From Comamonas sp. lk (GTDB taxonomy: Bacteria; Pseudomonadota; Gammaproteobacteria; Burkholderiales; Burkholderiaceae_C): a stretch of DNA of 6,029 nucleotides. The notes beneath the pieces were generated by a model. That model was not told the DNA's origin. It made no database searches and saw only the letters and a program-made list of their open reading frames with translations. Within the stretch, counting starts at the first letter, position 1; each line of letters begins with the position of its first letter. The stretch spans positions 1-6,029 of the forward strand of contig CAMDKE010000180.1 in the NCBI GenBank assembly GCA_945901215.1, read 5' to 3'. Shown here piece by piece: positions 5,446 to 6,029 of this stretch. A program made the position numbers and the translations under genes.

Positions 5446-6029
5446 TTATTGCAGCGCCTGCACCCCCGCCACCAACCAACCGCCACCGCTCTTGGGCTTG
5501 GTCATATTCCACACCTCACGAAACGGGCTGGGCGTCGATGCCGAGTTTTCCCGGATCATGCCCGTGAACTCCACGCTGGCCAGATACTCGTCTGCCAACT
5601 CTTCAATGCCTAACAAGCGGGCGTCAAGCGCCTGCACGTCGGTATGGTTGGGCTGGGCGCCGGTATGGGTTTCGCGCTCGCTGAGCTGGGTTTTTATCTC
5701 CGACAACATCCCGTCGGTCATCATCGCGCGCAGGCTTGTGATGTCAGACTTGTCCCAAGCGGCTTGCAGGGTAATGAAATTGGCCTTGGCGGCCTGGATG
5801 AAGCCTTCAGTGTCGAAACCGGCGGGCACGCCCCAGGTTTGCGAGCCAAGCAGCGATGATCCGATCATGGAACCCGAGGCGCCTGGTGAACTTGAAAAAC
5901 CGGTGGCAGGCTGCTCCCAAGGCCGGGCTGACGCATCGTTGCCCACATTTTCTGGCCGGTAGGGTTGCGACGTGGGGGTAGACATGGAGTCAGCCCCTTG
6001 AAAAGCATATGGACTGCCGCCACCGCTGC
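5446..6029 (-). CDS. Tim44-like domain protein, C-terminal part (5' end outside window)
   Basis: The last 193 codons are visible, ending in TAA at 5446-5448. The frame stays open to the window edge through residues SPYAFQGADS. The ATG at 5983-5985 is therefore probably internal, as the relatives I remember carry the same Tyr/Phe-AFQGA stretch well inside a protein of about 300 residues with an N-terminal secretion or membrane region. The visible part has a Pro/Gly/Ser-rich linker (to about residue 65 of the fragment), then the Tim44-like, NTF2-type fold: a helix with FIQAAKANFITLQAAWDKSD, LRAMMTDGML, and a sheet ending in FREVWNMTKPKSGGGWLVAGVQALQ. In mitochondria Tim44 tethers Hsp70 to the import channel; what bacterial members do is poorly known. 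It precedes ubiJ-ubiB by 68 bases in the same direction, with no clear promoter between, so co-expression with ubiquinone genes is likely. A small 5-bp stem (5442-5446 / 5453-5457) surrounds the stop codon. Confidence 0.87.
   Translation of the reverse strand, partial: SGGGSPYAFQGADSMSTPTSQPYRPENVGNDASARPWEQPATGFSSSPGASGSMIGSSLLGSQTWGVPAGFDTEGFIQAAKANFITLQAAWDKSDITSLRAMMTDGMLSEIKTQLSERETHTGAQPNHTDVQALDARLLGIEELADEYLASVEFTGMIRENSASTPSPFREVWNMTKPKSGGGWLVAGVQALQ

Noticed and set aside
5255..5962. Open frame of 235 codons on the + strand opposite ubiJ and the Tim44-like gene
   Set aside because: It crosses the intergenic gap and both genes antisense, with no motif or start signal to support it.

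Overview
The window looks like a chromosomal housekeeping segment from a betaproteobacterium of the order Burkholderiales, most likely family Comamonadaceae (relatives of Rhodoferax, Polaromonas or Limnohabitans). This rests on remembered protein similarity, the moderately high G+C and the gene order; no search was run. I see no mobile element, CRISPR array, tRNA, rRNA or phage gene, and nearly every base is coding.

Layout from left to right. The 3' end of panC (pantothenate synthesis) enters on the + strand and ends at 215. It converges on a block of six genes that are all on the - strand and fill the rest of the window. Read in transcription order, from the right edge leftwards, these are: a Tim44-like domain protein (5' end outside the window), ubiJ and ubiB (ubiquinone synthesis accessory factors, joined by an ATGA overlap), a small FmdB-type zinc-ribbon protein, a DUF502 membrane protein, and aspS (aspartyl-tRNA synthetase). 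The gaps are 68, -3, 53, 34 and 40 bases, so one or two transcripts are plausible. A perfect TATAAT box in the 53-base gap after ubiB could start a second unit, fmdB-DUF502-aspS.

Functionally the block joins two themes. UbiJ (lipid-binding SCP2 fold) and UbiB (atypical kinase-like ATPase with a membrane anchor) support the late steps of ubiquinone synthesis, with a Tim44-like protein of unknown role just upstream. AspRS supplies Asp-tRNA. Its anticodon-binding domain carries the His and Gly associated with non-discriminating enzymes, so it probably also charges tRNA-Asn for amidation by GatCAB.

I did not find an undescribed system here. The points most worth a second look are the non-discriminating AspRS signature, a short Pro-rich insertion in its GAD domain, a hairpin that encloses the ubiJ start codon, and a -10 box flanked by an inverted repeat ahead of fmdB.
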